Assembly (NCBI RefSeq): GCF_014287675.1
Contig: NZ_JACOPQ010000014.1
Coordinates: forward strand, 1 to 64,000
DNA length: 64,000 nt
Reading direction: 5' to 3'
From: Lawsonibacter faecis
GTDB taxonomy: Bacteria; Bacillota; Clostridia; Oscillospirales; Oscillospiraceae
Positions 26,231 through 35,821 of the stretch are shown piece after piece. How positions within the stretch are numbered: position 1 is the stretch's first letter; every line of letters starts with the position of its first letter. Position numbers and translations under genes: made by a program. Under the pieces are notes generated by a model, which saw only the letters and a program-made list of their open reading frames with translations, had not been told where the DNA came from and did no database searches.

Positions 26231-26408
26231 TTCCTGTAGGGGCTGAATCCATGGACAGCGGCGTCGTGGGAGTCAGTGCGTCTGTGCTGCTGATGTCAGG
26301 TAAGGACTCTGCTCAGTGCCGTGTGGACAGCAAAAATACCACGGCAGTCAAGCCGGAACAGAAAAACATACTTGTGTACCCTTGTATAGTCTACGGCAGG
26401 CCCGATTT
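26231..26408. other. Downstream flank of the surface-protein pseudogene
   Basis: No gene was recognised. Open frames here on the plus strand run through the terminator hairpin and are antisense to the pseudogene. Confidence 0.4.
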
Positions 26409-29400
26409 CTAGGAAGCCATATCGTAAACGGTCTGCCCGATGGGCTTTTGCGCCATGAGGGCAATGTTGTCAACCTCGTAGCTGTCCTGATTGACCGTTG
26501 CGGTAAAGGTGAGCATATTGGTGCCCTCTCCCCCCCGATAGGTCACATTGGCCGGGCTCAGTCCGCTGATACTGCCGAGGCTTGCGTTGTTGCGGTTTGC
26601 CACGATTTCATCGTAGACCACGGAGAGCGTGATGGTGTCGCCCCGCCTGTACTGTCCCTCCGCCATGGGAGCAAGGCCGATTTGCGCAGGCTCTTTGGTG
26701 TCGATGACACGGACGTTAAAGCGAACGTTTCTCACCCACCAATCATCGCTACCGCTTCCCCATGCGTCATAAACGGACCGCAGTCCCTTGGTGCTCAGCG
26801 GCGGCAGTGGATTTAGATCCGCCGACCAGTCCGCCCAGTTTTTATCCGTACCACTCCCGCCATGCTCAATTTCTGCATAGGAGATATACATAACAGAATC
26901 GTCATTCATTTCTCGCACGGACAAACATTGCCTCTCGCATATTCATGGTAAATCCGGCGTACAAACGATCGGTGTTGTTTGTTGTCCCAATAAAATATAG
27001 CCTCAACTGGTCATAGCTTAGGTCGCTGGCCGATACCCTATAGTCTTTCATATCAAACACATGGGATGTATTCGAGTTATAATCGGTATTGTCAGTGACC
27101 TTCATAAAAGTCTTATAGACATTCTCGCCGCCCACATGGTTAAAGTGTACCGCCTCCGCCGTGCCTCCGATGGCGGTACCGTTGACGGTACGGTAGTAGA
27201 CATACTGCGGATTGGGGTTCGGGACAGCCCCGGCGGGGATGGTGCGGGTGATGCGGTAGGTGCTCGTACTGCCGCTGGTGCCCACATAGCTGAGGGAGAA
27301 TACGCCGCTGTGCCCCCACTTTGCGGTGAGCTCCACATTGCCCGTGCTGCCTTTGGTAATGGCTATGACCTGCGTATCGCCGCTGAACCAGCCCAGGAAT
27401 TGATAGCCCGCATGGATGGTGCTCGGCGCGTTCAGCACCACGTCGCCGGTCTCAATGGTGTAGCTGGTGGAATTATTCCCCCCAACGCCTCCGGCGCCCA
27501 GGGTATAGGAGATGCTGTAGGCGATGGGCTCCCACTGCGCATAGAGGGTGACGCCCATCAAATTCCTGACCGTTTCGCCGTCGGAATAGCTTGTGCCGGC
27601 GCCATCTGCCGCGGTGTTCCACCCCTCAAAGGTATAGCCCGGATTGGTAAAGGGGTTGGACATCAGCGCCTGGCTCTGATCGTAGTTGAAGCTCTGGGAG
27701 GCGGTCTTGTTGGACTGCGTGTTGTCATTGAAGTTGACGCCGAAGGTGATGGCCGTCCACTTGGCATAGAAGGTTTTTGCCCCCGTGCTGCCGTGGGCAA
27801 TGGCAATGCCGGCTACCCTGGAGGTCTCGGTGAAATCCTCCCTTGTGTACCAGCCCCCGAAGTCATATCCCTCCCTGTTCACAGCGTTCAGGGCAATCGC
27901 GTCGCTTTCGATGGTGTAGCTCGCCGGGTTGCTGTGGGACACGCCGTCCATATGGAGATAGGTGATTGCATACGCCGTGGCGGCCCACCTGGCCGTCAGC
28001 ACAGTGTGGTCGGTAATCGGGGTATCAAAGCTGAAGTCTTCACCGTCCATTTGCCAGCCGACAAAGGTATAGCCGCTTTTCTCCGGAACTGCCGGGGCCG
28101 GGACGGTCTGCCCGTAATCCGCCCTGACAGGCCCGACGTCTGTGCCCCCCGGCGCTGTCAAAGGTCACGGTGTATTGGTTTACGCTCCACTGAGCGGTAA
28201 GCGTCAGGCCATCCTCCGGCATTGTGATCTGCGTCCCCGCCTGGTACGTGGTGGTTTCATTCAGCTTCCACCCTGCAAAGGTATGCCCCTTCTTTTCAGG
28301 ACCGGGCAGGGTGACGGTCGCGCCGTAATCCGCCGTGATGTCGGAAAGCGCGCTGCCGCCGTTCTCGTCCAGCGTGATGGTATACGCGTTGAGTTTCCAA
28401 CGGGCATACAGTGTGCGGTCTCCCGCGGTTTTGACCGTTGTGGAGGGCCCCACCTTGGCGCCGCCGTTCTCCGCCGTGTACCAGCCGTCGAAGCTGTGAC
28501 CCGTTTTCACGGCCGTATTTTCGGGGAGCTTGCTGTAGGTGCCGTCATAGGTCACGGTAATCCCCCCGGGCGTCGTTCCTGCGCCGCCGTTCAGTGCGAA
28601 GTTGACCGCGTAGCGATTGGCCTTCCAGCGGGCAGCCAGTGTGGTGTCGGCTATGACTGCGACGATATCGCCCTCCCGGATTTGAGTGCTGCCGCCAAAC
28701 CAGCCGGCAAAGGTATAGCCGGTGCGCGTGGGCTCCGCCAGCGCCGGGTATATGCCGTCGTAGGTGACGGAAATACCCTCCACCCGACCGCCGCCCCGGC
28801 TGTCGAATTTTACGGTAAAGCTCCTTGCAGTCCACTGTGCGGTGTAGCCCAGGTCCCGGTCGGGCATGGTTTTTTCGGGGGCGGCGTTCCAGCCTTGGAA
28901 GGCATAGCCCGTGCGCTCCGCCCTGGGCGCCGCAATGGCTGCGTCGTAGCGGCAGGTCTGCGTCGTATACGCACCATTGATATCCCAGGTGACGGTATGC
29001 ACATTACGGTCATAGAAGATATCGACCGCCGCCAGGCCGTCGCCGGCAATGTTCACCTGCTCAAAGTCCAGCGGGGTAAAGCCTTCGTAGTGATTGGCCG
29101 CCGCTGGCGTTTCCGTATCGGTTTCTCCGTACTTCACTTCATCCCTGCCGATTTGGGTGTACTCATCGCCCACAACATTTTGCTGATGCTGTTTCTGCCG
29201 TAGAGTACCTCCACCACGGTTGTGCCGTCGGGGAGGATTTCCGCCTGGGTCACCGGCCCCGGGGTAAAGCCCTCGTAGTTTTTGGGGGCGGCGGCGGTCT
29301 GGCTCCCGGTGGCGCCGGTTTTCACCTCGTTTTTCACCAGGTCTCCCTCGGCGGGATAGCTCTCGTCCAGCTCCTGGAGAATGTGCTTTACCGTGTACCC

Positions 29401-29781
29401 GGTGTCCGGCGCCGGCTTCCACCGGGCGGTGAAGGTCTGCCCGTCGGTGCCCATGGTCATACCCTCGTCAAAGCCGAGCCACCGTTCAAAGATGTAGCCC
29501 TGCTTGGCAGGAGGTTGGGGCGTTACGATTTCAGCCCCATACTTCACCTGCTCGGTGGTGGTTTCGCCGTCAACCACCCAGTTTATGGGATAGCTGTTGC
29601 GGCTGTACCGGATCTCCACCACGGTGGAGTCGTCGGGGGCGGTGGTCTCCTGCGCAAAGCTCTGTGCCGTAAAGCCAGCATAAACTCTCGCCTCAGCCAC
29701 GGTCTCTGCGGCGGTGACGCCGTCGTCCCTCTGCTCTATATCCACCAAATCCCCCTCGTTAGGGTAGCCGCCCTTAAATAT
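26409..29781 (-). pseudogene. Frameshifted InlB-repeat (Listeria-Bacteroides repeat) surface protein
   Basis: Three reading frames, in order from 29781 down to 26409, join into one large extracellular repeat protein. The 5' part has paired units such as KNYEGFTPGP...VVEVLYGRN and HYEGFTPLDF...DIFYDRN. The middle and 3' parts have at least seven InlB_B/Flg_new units of the form GYTFxGW...LYARW. A Calx-beta-like stretch and a non-repeat C-terminus (~170 aa) follow. Frame changes occur near 29180 (with a small deletion), at a G6 run at 28144-28149, and near 26905-26930. The signal peptide and 5' end are missing: upstream of ~29781 the frame loses protein character. I read it as a remnant, unless the G6 shift is phase variation or a sequence error. 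Confidence 0.8.
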
Positions 29782-29902
29782 ACGAGTCTTGACTAATAGG
29801 GTGAAAGCTGTTCTGTATGAAACAGCGTACTTTGGATAGCGGTTCGCTCCCGGCAGTATAGATTTCGGGTATATTTTGAGGGTGCAGATGTGTGCACGAA
29901 TA

Positions 29903-29948
29903 AAAAATGCTTGAAACCACCGAATTTCGATGGTTTCAAGCATTTTTT
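29903..29948. terminator. Hairpin at the left border of the AT-rich island
   Basis: 18-nt arms (AAAAAATGCTTGAAACCA and its complement) enclose CCGAATTTCGA; the right arm ends in T6. It is directly followed by the 26-bp border repeat, just as the other hairpin at 35744-35791 is. Confidence 0.75.
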
Positions 29949-29972
29949 GCCAGTACCTTGTAAAATCGATAT
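29947..29972 (+). repeat. Island border direct repeat, left copy (attachment-site-like)
   Basis: This 26-nt sequence (TTGCCAGTACC..., ending AAAATCGATAT) recurs at 35796-35821 with two mismatches in the same orientation. The two copies enclose the defence genes, the KilA-N gene and a recombinase-domain gene, suggesting left and right junctions of an integrated element. Confidence 0.65.
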
Positions 29973-30174
29973 ACGCATCCCTGTCTCCGTATCTCGCCCG
30001 CGAATCCAGCGAAGCCCCCCATCCAGTGTAGCTTTCCGCGCAAACGAGAAACGGATCAATATAACGAATCAGTCTGTGCAAACTTGACATAGACTGATTT
30101 TGAGATAAACCAATTCTAACGAGTTTTGGGGATAGTTTTTTACGTCAAAACGCTTGCCCCACTTTCAATTGTTT
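29973..30174. other. Island left flank
   Basis: No gene was recognised between the border repeat and the helicase stop codon. The sequence turns AT-rich here, marking a composition break from the GC-rich surface gene on the left. Confidence 0.45.
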
Positions 30175-32124
30175 TTATATAAACTCAAATTCAATCTGTT
30201 GTCCACTTTTCTCTATAAACGCACCTATTGCGTTATCAATAATATTTGAGGGAAACCCGTTTGGCAAGTGGATATACAGGTCTTCTTTAGCGCGGCTACA
30301 AGCAACATAATACATTCGAGTAAACTCCTGCGCAGATTGTTCTTCTAATAAACAAGGCTTGCTATACATTACTTCAAGCGTGATGTTATCTTTATTGGAT
30401 GCCTTATTAGGAGTTAAGCTAACAACAACTTTTTCCCATTCTAATCCTTTTGCCTGATGAACCGTCATATACTTACTACCAGCAGAAAACACCTCAGTAA
30501 ATAATTTATAAGAAGTTTGCCAATTAAGAGAAAGGACATTTGCTTTTAAATCATCCTTGTCAGCATCATCGAAAATAGGAATCTTGAAACCTGCACCTAA
30601 AACGTCTATAAGTTTAGCATATTGTTCGTCTTTTATCTGCTCATTAAAATTTTCAATAACGTGCGCTGTGATTTTGTCAGTTGTATTTTCATTTAAGCTG
30701 GCAAAAAGATTCTCTGAAAGTTTTTTAATCAGAGATATGAATTTTGGTGTTATCTTTTTGTGATTGATATCCACATAAATCGAAAAGGCTTTCAGAACAT
30801 CAATGAATGCGCCTGTCCTATAGCCATTCCACAGGCCAAAAATACATTTGAATGCTTTTACCCAAGTCACAAAGTTATGTTCTTCAATATCACGGCGAAT
30901 GTCAATGGGCGAAGTGTAATAGCTGTTATAAATCTTTTTCAGACAAGCAACCTGTTCCGGCGTTATTCCACGAATATATGAAAACGCCGCCGCCCATGTA
31001 CGGGTCAAAACGACGCCTCCATCTGCAAGAATATTAGCTATCTGAGCTTTAGCCGCATCGCTTTCCCCAATTATAAAGTGCACTTTTTTAGCTTCTGCTT
31101 TTAGCTTTGCCGCATCGTCCGAATATGGCTTTCTGCTGCACTGGGATACATTCGGGTCTGATTGACGCAGATAATTGCAGAAATTTACGATATTGGTAGT
31201 GGAGCGCCGGTTGTCATTGATAACGTATTGAGCAAGCTCACGCTCTCCACTCATAGCGAAATCAGCAAATTGAGATGGCTTTGCTCCCTGAAAGCTATAG
31301 ATAGACTGAGCTATATCCCCGATGATCCCAATTACCGTTGATTTAGTGCCTATAAGTTTTATCAGCATTGTTTGAAGCGGATTTGTGTCTTGAAATTCAT
31401 CCACAAAAATAAAAGGAAACTTTACTCGTGTCGCGTACAAAGCAGTGTGATTTCGCTCAAGGATACGATATCCAAAATATAGGATCTCATCGTGTGTCAG
31501 CTTTTTCACCACAGACCAAATGTATGCCTTTATAGGCAGTATATGAGTATCGATAATCTTGGGTGACGCAGATAATTTTTCGTCAGCTTTCTTTGAAGCG
31601 AATAATGTTGCATCTTGTAAATAGTCTGTAATTTTTACTTGTACATCTCCCATGATTTTTTTACTATAACTCAGCTCTGTGATTTCAGCAGTTTTGTCGG
31701 TAATATATTTGAATATGTCAGCTTTGTCTATACCATGCAAGATCCCTAAACCTTCAACCTGCGATGTTATTTGACCTTTCCCGTCTAACGTTATTCCAAA
31801 TTCCTCGCTTATGATTTCTCTCAAATCCTGCTGAAATGGCTTGATGATATGTTCTATAATAAAGCCGTGAATCGTATGTATTTCCACGGAATCGGCGTAT
31901 CTGTCCAAACGGCGAACAATTTCATCCACTGCTGCATTTGTATAGGTGATACATAGCACTTTGCGTGTCCGGCTTTTAGCTACAAAAGGATGAGTTGTAA
32001 CAATATTTTTCACGTTTTCAACAAGAAAGTGTGTTTTGCCTGCACCAGGACCTGCGAAGATTTTGGAGTGCATTGTTAGTTGCTCGGGCGTAAAAATATC
32101 GCTTGATATTATTTCAACAGCCAT
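30175..32124 (-). CDS. gajB: UvrD-type superfamily 1 helicase, Gabija GajB-like
   Basis: This 649-aa cytoplasmic ATPase has the full SF1A helicase motif set. Walker A is GPGAGKT (25-31), then ITYTNAAVDEI, IHGFI, the DEFQD box (FVDEFQDTNPLQ), GDIAQSIYSFQGA, NDNRRSTTNIVNF, TVHQAKGLEWEKVV and YYVACSRAKEDLYI. It overlaps the OLD-type nuclease gene by 16 nt, the gene pair that defines Gabija anti-phage systems (GajA nuclease plus GajB helicase). It is longer than the classic GajB (about 500 aa). Base composition is far more AT-rich than the neighbouring genes, a sign of transfer. A general repair role is less likely given the partner and the island setting. Confidence 0.85.
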   Translation of the reverse strand: MAVEIISSDIFTPEQLTMHSKIFAGPGAGKTHFLVENVKNIVTTHPFVAKSRTRKVLCITYTNAAVDEIVRRLDRYADSVEIHTIHGFIIEHIIKPFQQDLREIISEEFGITLDGKGQITSQVEGLGILHGIDKADIFKYITDKTAEITELSYSKKIMGDVQVKITDYLQDATLFASKKADEKLSASPKIIDTHILPIKAYIWSVVKKLTHDEILYFGYRILERNHTALYATRVKFPFIFVDEFQDTNPLQTMLIKLIGTKSTVIGIIGDIAQSIYSFQGAKPSQFADFAMSGERELAQYVINDNRRSTTNIVNFCNYLRQSDPNVSQCSRKPYSDDAAKLKAEAKKVHFIIGESDAAKAQIANILADGGVVLTRTWAAAFSYIRGITPEQVACLKKIYNSYYTSPIDIRRDIEEHNFVTWVKAFKCIFGLWNGYRTGAFIDVLKAFSIYVDINHKKITPKFISLIKKLSENLFASLNENTTDKITAHVIENFNEQIKDEQYAKLIDVLGAGFKIPIFDDADKDDLKANVLSLNWQTSYKLFTEVFSAGSKYMTVHQAKGLEWEKVVVSLTPNKASNKDNITLEVMYSKPCLLEEQSAQEFTRMYYVACSRAKEDLYIHLPNGFPSNIIDNAIGAFIEKSGQQIEFEFI

Positions 32125-34172
32125 TCCAAGCCCTCCTTTATATATTGTGGCACGATAATGTCTTTTATAAGTGTATCATCAGTTAATATACTAAGTGCCA
32201 CATCACCCTTATTATTCTTTGCATAATAAAGAAATAGTTCTGCAAAGAACAGTTGCTTGTATTGTTCTTCATGTTCTGCATCTCTATTGATTGCAGCTTT
32301 AAAAACATCAAGATGTACTGACACAATACTGTTAGCTGCTTTGGGCCGGTTTGTATCCCAAGCGGCAAAATTCAGGCTGTGATCCTTCAATAATTTTGTT
32401 ACAGTGTCATTCGCAACTAATGACAGTAGTTTTATAGCTACTGCAAAGTCTGCAAAATCCGCAGACATATTTGTAAGAAATAGCTCATCCTCAAACGTTC
32501 TTCCACCCATCGTTTGCGTTACAATATGGAAGTTGCTGATTGGAAATCTTTCATGCAACTTTTTGATGTGTGGCGTGACACTTCCGGCATACGTTCCAAA
32601 GTCAGACAGTAACTTAACACCGCCGTCCTCTTTAATCCATGAAAAATCCCTGTCAGTTATACAGAGAACTTTTTTGTGTACGTTATTGCCATTGAACAAT
32701 TCGACAAAGTGTTCAAAATGCTTCCCGCCAATCTCTACTATGGAAATATGCTCATCTTCATAAGCACAGCCGCATTTTTCCATAAACATCGGAAGCAGTA
32801 GCTTTTCGGCAATTCCTTCTACCAATATCACTTTATCTGCAAATAACATATCAGACCGAGTAACATCAAGAAATTTAGCTAAATGCTCCTTAGCTGTTTG
32901 CTTGTCGCTTTTCTCAGTCTTGGTTTCCTTCGTGTCTGTATCGGCCTTATCGCCTACATCCGCTTTCTCTGATTCTTTTTTATCTGAAAAAAGTTTAGCA
33001 AGACCCTGTTGTCTGCAATCAGATTCTCCATGTGCAAGCATATACATATTATCAAGACCTGCGACCGCCGAAATATTACTTGAATGTGTTGTAACGAATA
33101 TCTGCTGATTAAGTTTGTCAGTTTCATCTAATGTGCGAAGATACTTGAACAACTTATACTGCATCGCGGGATGTAAGTGTGCTTCCGGCTCTTCAAGGCA
33201 CAAAATACGGAAATCGCGTCCTTTTTGGATTTCAGTGAGTTTTACCAGCATATAGATACTAATCAAGTTATTATAGCCCAGCCCATTGTAATCCAGAGGA
33301 ACAACATAATCCGAATTAGTATCCCGTACCTCCGTAACATATGCCTCGCCGACCGATACATTAGGACGCAAGTCATGCGATATCGATACGTTTCCACGGG
33401 CCAATCCAATATCATTATTTTCATTCTCAAAGAGTTTTGATAATTTCTCAAGGGGAGATTGAAGCAGTCGTTTCATTTCTGCAGAGATATCATCTCTTAA
33501 CTTTTCTATTAACAGGGAATTACTTTGATCCTTAGCAAATGAGTCGATCTCCCTACGGGTTTCCTTGCTGACCGCATCGCTTGTCCGTTCAGCACCAATA
33601 AACCGAATGTCAAAAATTTCTGTAGCTTCTTTTTTGGTCGCTTCAGTATTACTTGCGCCATTATAATAAGTCCAAGAATACTTTGGAATGAATGATTTAA
33701 GTACAGTCATATATCCAATAAAATCTGAAACACTTGCGACTGCATCTTTATATTCACCAAGAACCTTTGAATCAAGCGTACAAACGGCTTTTATAACAGC
33801 TGTAATATCATATTGGAAATTTTCATCATTATCTTTGGACACGATTTCGTTAAGCCTATCCATTCCCAAAAATGGAAGAAGACGAATAATGCTTTCGTCT
33901 TCTGTATCATTTTCGGAAATCAGGTGCCGAATGACATATTCTATCTCAATCCTTGGAGCATCCTCAAGGTATTGCTTAGCGTATTTCATAAGATTATTTT
34001 TGTTAAAATCATCAACAGATAAAGTCGGTTCATTTAAGAGTCGTATGGCATAAAGCAGCCCTGTCTTACCAGAATTGTTCGCACCGATTATGACATTTAA
34101 CCCCTTTTGAAATTCCATAGAAAAATCTTGAAAGCATCTATAGTTCTTGATTGATATTTTTTGGATATACAT
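32109..34172 (-). CDS. gajA: OLD-family ATPase-TOPRIM nuclease, Gabija GajA-like
   Basis: This is a 687-aa class-2 OLD-like protein. The ABC-type ATPase half has Walker A GANNSGKT (~31-38), a split insert, the signature region YNGLGYNNLISIY, Walker B CLEEPEAHLHP and the H-loop TTHSSNISA. A highly charged linker (Lys/Glu/Asp/Thr, about 40 residues) leads to a C-terminal TOPRIM nuclease domain with ILVEGIAEKLLLP (catalytic Glu), IVEIGGKHF and the Asp pair CITDRDF. GajA nicks DNA when nucleotide pools fall during phage infection. The start at 34172 (MYIQKISIKNYRCF) has GGGGG 7 nt upstream. It overlaps the helicase gene. It is longer than GajA of Bacillus (about 580 aa) because of the linker and insertions. 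Confidence 0.87.
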   Translation of the reverse strand: MYIQKISIKNYRCFQDFSMEFQKGLNVIIGANNSGKTGLLYAIRLLNEPTLSVDDFNKNNLMKYAKQYLEDAPRIEIEYVIRHLISENDTEDESIIRLLPFLGMDRLNEIVSKDNDENFQYDITAVIKAVCTLDSKVLGEYKDAVASVSDFIGYMTVLKSFIPKYSWTYYNGASNTEATKKEATEIFDIRFIGAERTSDAVSKETRREIDSFAKDQSNSLLIEKLRDDISAEMKRLLQSPLEKLSKLFENENNDIGLARGNVSISHDLRPNVSVGEAYVTEVRDTNSDYVVPLDYNGLGYNNLISIYMLVKLTEIQKGRDFRILCLEEPEAHLHPAMQYKLFKYLRTLDETDKLNQQIFVTTHSSNISAVAGLDNMYMLAHGESDCRQQGLAKLFSDKKESEKADVGDKADTDTKETKTEKSDKQTAKEHLAKFLDVTRSDMLFADKVILVEGIAEKLLLPMFMEKCGCAYEDEHISIVEIGGKHFEHFVELFNGNNVHKKVLCITDRDFSWIKEDGGVKLLSDFGTYAGSVTPHIKKLHERFPISNFHIVTQTMGGRTFEDELFLTNMSADFADFAVAIKLLSLVANDTVTKLLKDHSLNFAAWDTNRPKAANSIVSVHLDVFKAAINRDAEHEEQYKQLFFAELFLYYAKNNKGDVALSILTDDTLIKDIIVPQYIKEGLEWLLK

Positions 34173-34293
34173 CGTAACGCCCCCAACACTTTTAAGATTT
34201 ATTGTATATCGCCACAACCACACAACTTTTTGATAATGAAATATGCCAATCCGTAAACCGTATTAAGGGTTTGAATACAGCTGCTTCTTGAGT

Positions 34294-34890
34294 TTATAGG
34301 TTACCTTCACGATGATACATTCGATACCATTTTACCAGCCTCAACATATACTCCGGGAATAACCACGCTCGGAAAGCCTCCGCAATCTCCGGATGCGCTA
34401 TCGTCCCGCCACCTCTGCCCCGACTCGACCTAATTCCTAACGCATGCGTAGTGTTTATCCAGAGACTTGGCGTCATAGTTGTACTCGTCTTATGAACTGT
34501 TTCGATAAGCTGTTCACACGCATCTTCCTGAAATTTTGGATTGTAGATTTTCTCCCACATCCGCAGGTATTCGATCGTGGTACTGCTCCGCAGCCAGCTC
34601 TGAATCAGATAGCTGGGGCTGGAGGATTTCTTCTCCCTTGCGATTTCCGTCAGGGATACAAAGGGGTTCACATGAATGTCTTCCATCCGCATTATCTCGC
34701 CCAGTGAGGAAGGTCGGAAGCCGGGGATATTATCTGTGTTGAGCTGCTCAAAGAGCTTTTCGGAGAATTCTTCTGCTTCCTCCTGAGTGATGTACCCTTT
34801 CTTCACAGACCGTCTCAGAACCTTTTCCGTGGCCACCTCATAGGTCCATAGAGCCTCGATTTGCGCTTCCCGTTCCGTCAATGTATTCAC
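34294..34890 (-). CDS. KilA-N domain protein
   Basis: This is a 198-aa protein. Residues ~90-195 match the KilA-N DNA-binding domain found in phage proteins: LRSSTTIEYLRMWE, LSP-like TMTPSLWINTTHALGI, GRGGGTIAHPEIAEAFRAWL and PEYMLRLVKWY. The N-terminal ~85 residues are mostly helical and resemble nothing I recognise. It has a good ribosome site (GAGGTG, 7 nt before ATG). It lies between the recombinase-domain gene and the nuclease-helicase pair, all in one direction, and may regulate the island or act as an accessory factor. AT-rich composition matches the defence genes. Confidence 0.82.
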   Translation of the reverse strand: MNTLTEREAQIEALWTYEVATEKVLRRSVKKGYITQEEAEEFSEKLFEQLNTDNIPGFRPSSLGEIMRMEDIHVNPFVSLTEIAREKKSSSPSYLIQSWLRSSTTIEYLRMWEKIYNPKFQEDACEQLIETVHKTSTTMTPSLWINTTHALGIRSSRGRGGGTIAHPEIAEAFRAWLFPEYMLRLVKWYRMYHREGNL

Positions 34891-34951
34891 CTCAATCGCA
34901 CAAAGCCGATTATAGGGATATTATACCAGACAGGTTACTGCAAAGATAGCC

Positions 34952-35587
34952 TTAACCCCTCATAACTAGAGAAAATTCCTGTTCCTTGTAGTTTATCTCC
35001 AATGTACCGTTTTCCTGAACGTGTATACCTTCAGTAAACTTCTCTACGTTTAATTCATGGAACGAGTCCATCTCCAGAAGCTTACAAATATCTTCTCTGA
35101 GCAGTACTTCTGATATCGAGGGTGAATGCTTACATATTCTTTTGCCATGCTCCACGCGGTTGGCACAGCGCCAAACAACCTCCCCGGAAGGCCGGGTGAT
35201 TCGGCGGTAGTTGGCTCCGCACTCCGAACAAACCAAAAGGCCACTCAGTACGTTCTGTGAACTGTACCGAGTGGCCTTTCGTTTGCCTGTATCTTTATCT
35301 ATATTACTACGTTTTTCCTTCTCAATCTGCACCGTGGAATAGTCATCAGAGCTAATGATATATTTTGCGTACTTCTCATTGGAGAGCAGGCAGTTAATTA
35401 TGGGCCTTGTCCATCGCTCTTTGCCCTGCGGAGAGGGGATACCGTTCTGAAAAAGAAAATCAGCGATACCTTCCAAGCTGTCGCCTGCCAGATACCGCTG
35501 ATAGATTTGTTGGACTACTTTTGCCTGCTGAGGCTCGATGAAAATACCGGCTGGCTTCTGCACGAAGCCGTATGGAATGTATCCCAT
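34952..35587 (-). CDS. Serine-recombinase relative lacking the catalytic domain (copy 1)
   Basis: This 211-aa protein begins directly at the 'Recombinase' DNA-binding domain of large serine recombinases (MGYIPYGFVQKPAG, VVQQIYQRYLAGDS, GKERWTRPIINCLL). It continues through the zinc beta-ribbon (CSECGANYRR, WRCANRVEHGKRIC). The N-terminal resolvase domain with the catalytic serine is absent. A second gene of exactly the same length starts at the same residue at 47106. Both have an AAAGGAC ribosome site, so this is a genuine gene form, not a random truncation. The C-terminal ~45 residues differ between copies. It could be an accessory or antagonist of a recombinase encoded elsewhere, or a relic. 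It lies next to a border repeat. Confidence 0.8.
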   Translation of the reverse strand: MGYIPYGFVQKPAGIFIEPQQAKVVQQIYQRYLAGDSLEGIADFLFQNGIPSPQGKERWTRPIINCLLSNEKYAKYIISSDDYSTVQIEKEKRSNIDKDTGKRKATRYSSQNVLSGLLVCSECGANYRRITRPSGEVVWRCANRVEHGKRICKHSPSISEVLLREDICKLLEMDSFHELNVEKFTEGIHVQENGTLEINYKEQEFSLVMRG

Positions 35588-35743
35588 AATTAATTGTCCT
35601 TTCTGGCGCCGCAAAAGGCACATATCATTATATTTATTTTTGCGAGATGATTAAAGGTACTCATTTGTATATATTAGCTGGATCGGGACCTCCATTTTAG
35701 GGGATATCATTCCCTCGTCCCTTATTTCCTTGTTTTATGACCG

Positions 35744-35791
35744 AAATAGCAACAGACCTGTCTTTTATCTTTCAATAAAAAACAGGTCTGT
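35744..35791. repeat. 48-bp hairpin repeat, copy 1
   Basis: This is identical over 48 nt to 47316-47363. It forms a 10-bp-stem hairpin (ACAGACCTGT/ACAGGTCTGT) with an A/T-rich loop. The other copy is the terminator of tRNA-Arg. Each copy lies 150-210 nt upstream of a recombinase-domain gene. Confidence 0.9.
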
Positions 35792-35795
35792 TTTG

Positions 35796-35821
35796 TTGCC
35801 ACTACCTTGCAAAATCGATAT
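35796..35821 (+). repeat. Island border direct repeat, right copy
   Basis: This is the partner of 29947-29972 (24 of 26 identical). It begins 4 nt after the 48-bp hairpin repeat, and its last base is the last base of the SLH-flavodoxin stop codon on the minus strand. Confidence 0.65.

Noticed and set aside
26059..26412. Plus-strand open frame of 117 codons
   Set aside because: It reads through a 27-bp perfect terminator hairpin, lacks a ribosome site and has no recognisable family.
30175..34172. Alternative reading of the nuclease-helicase pair as PARIS or as RecF/UvrD repair genes
   Set aside because: PARIS has an AriA ATPase with a separate AriB TOPRIM protein and no helicase; RecF lacks a TOPRIM domain. 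The OLD-type ATPase-TOPRIM plus overlapping UvrD-type helicase fits Gabija best.
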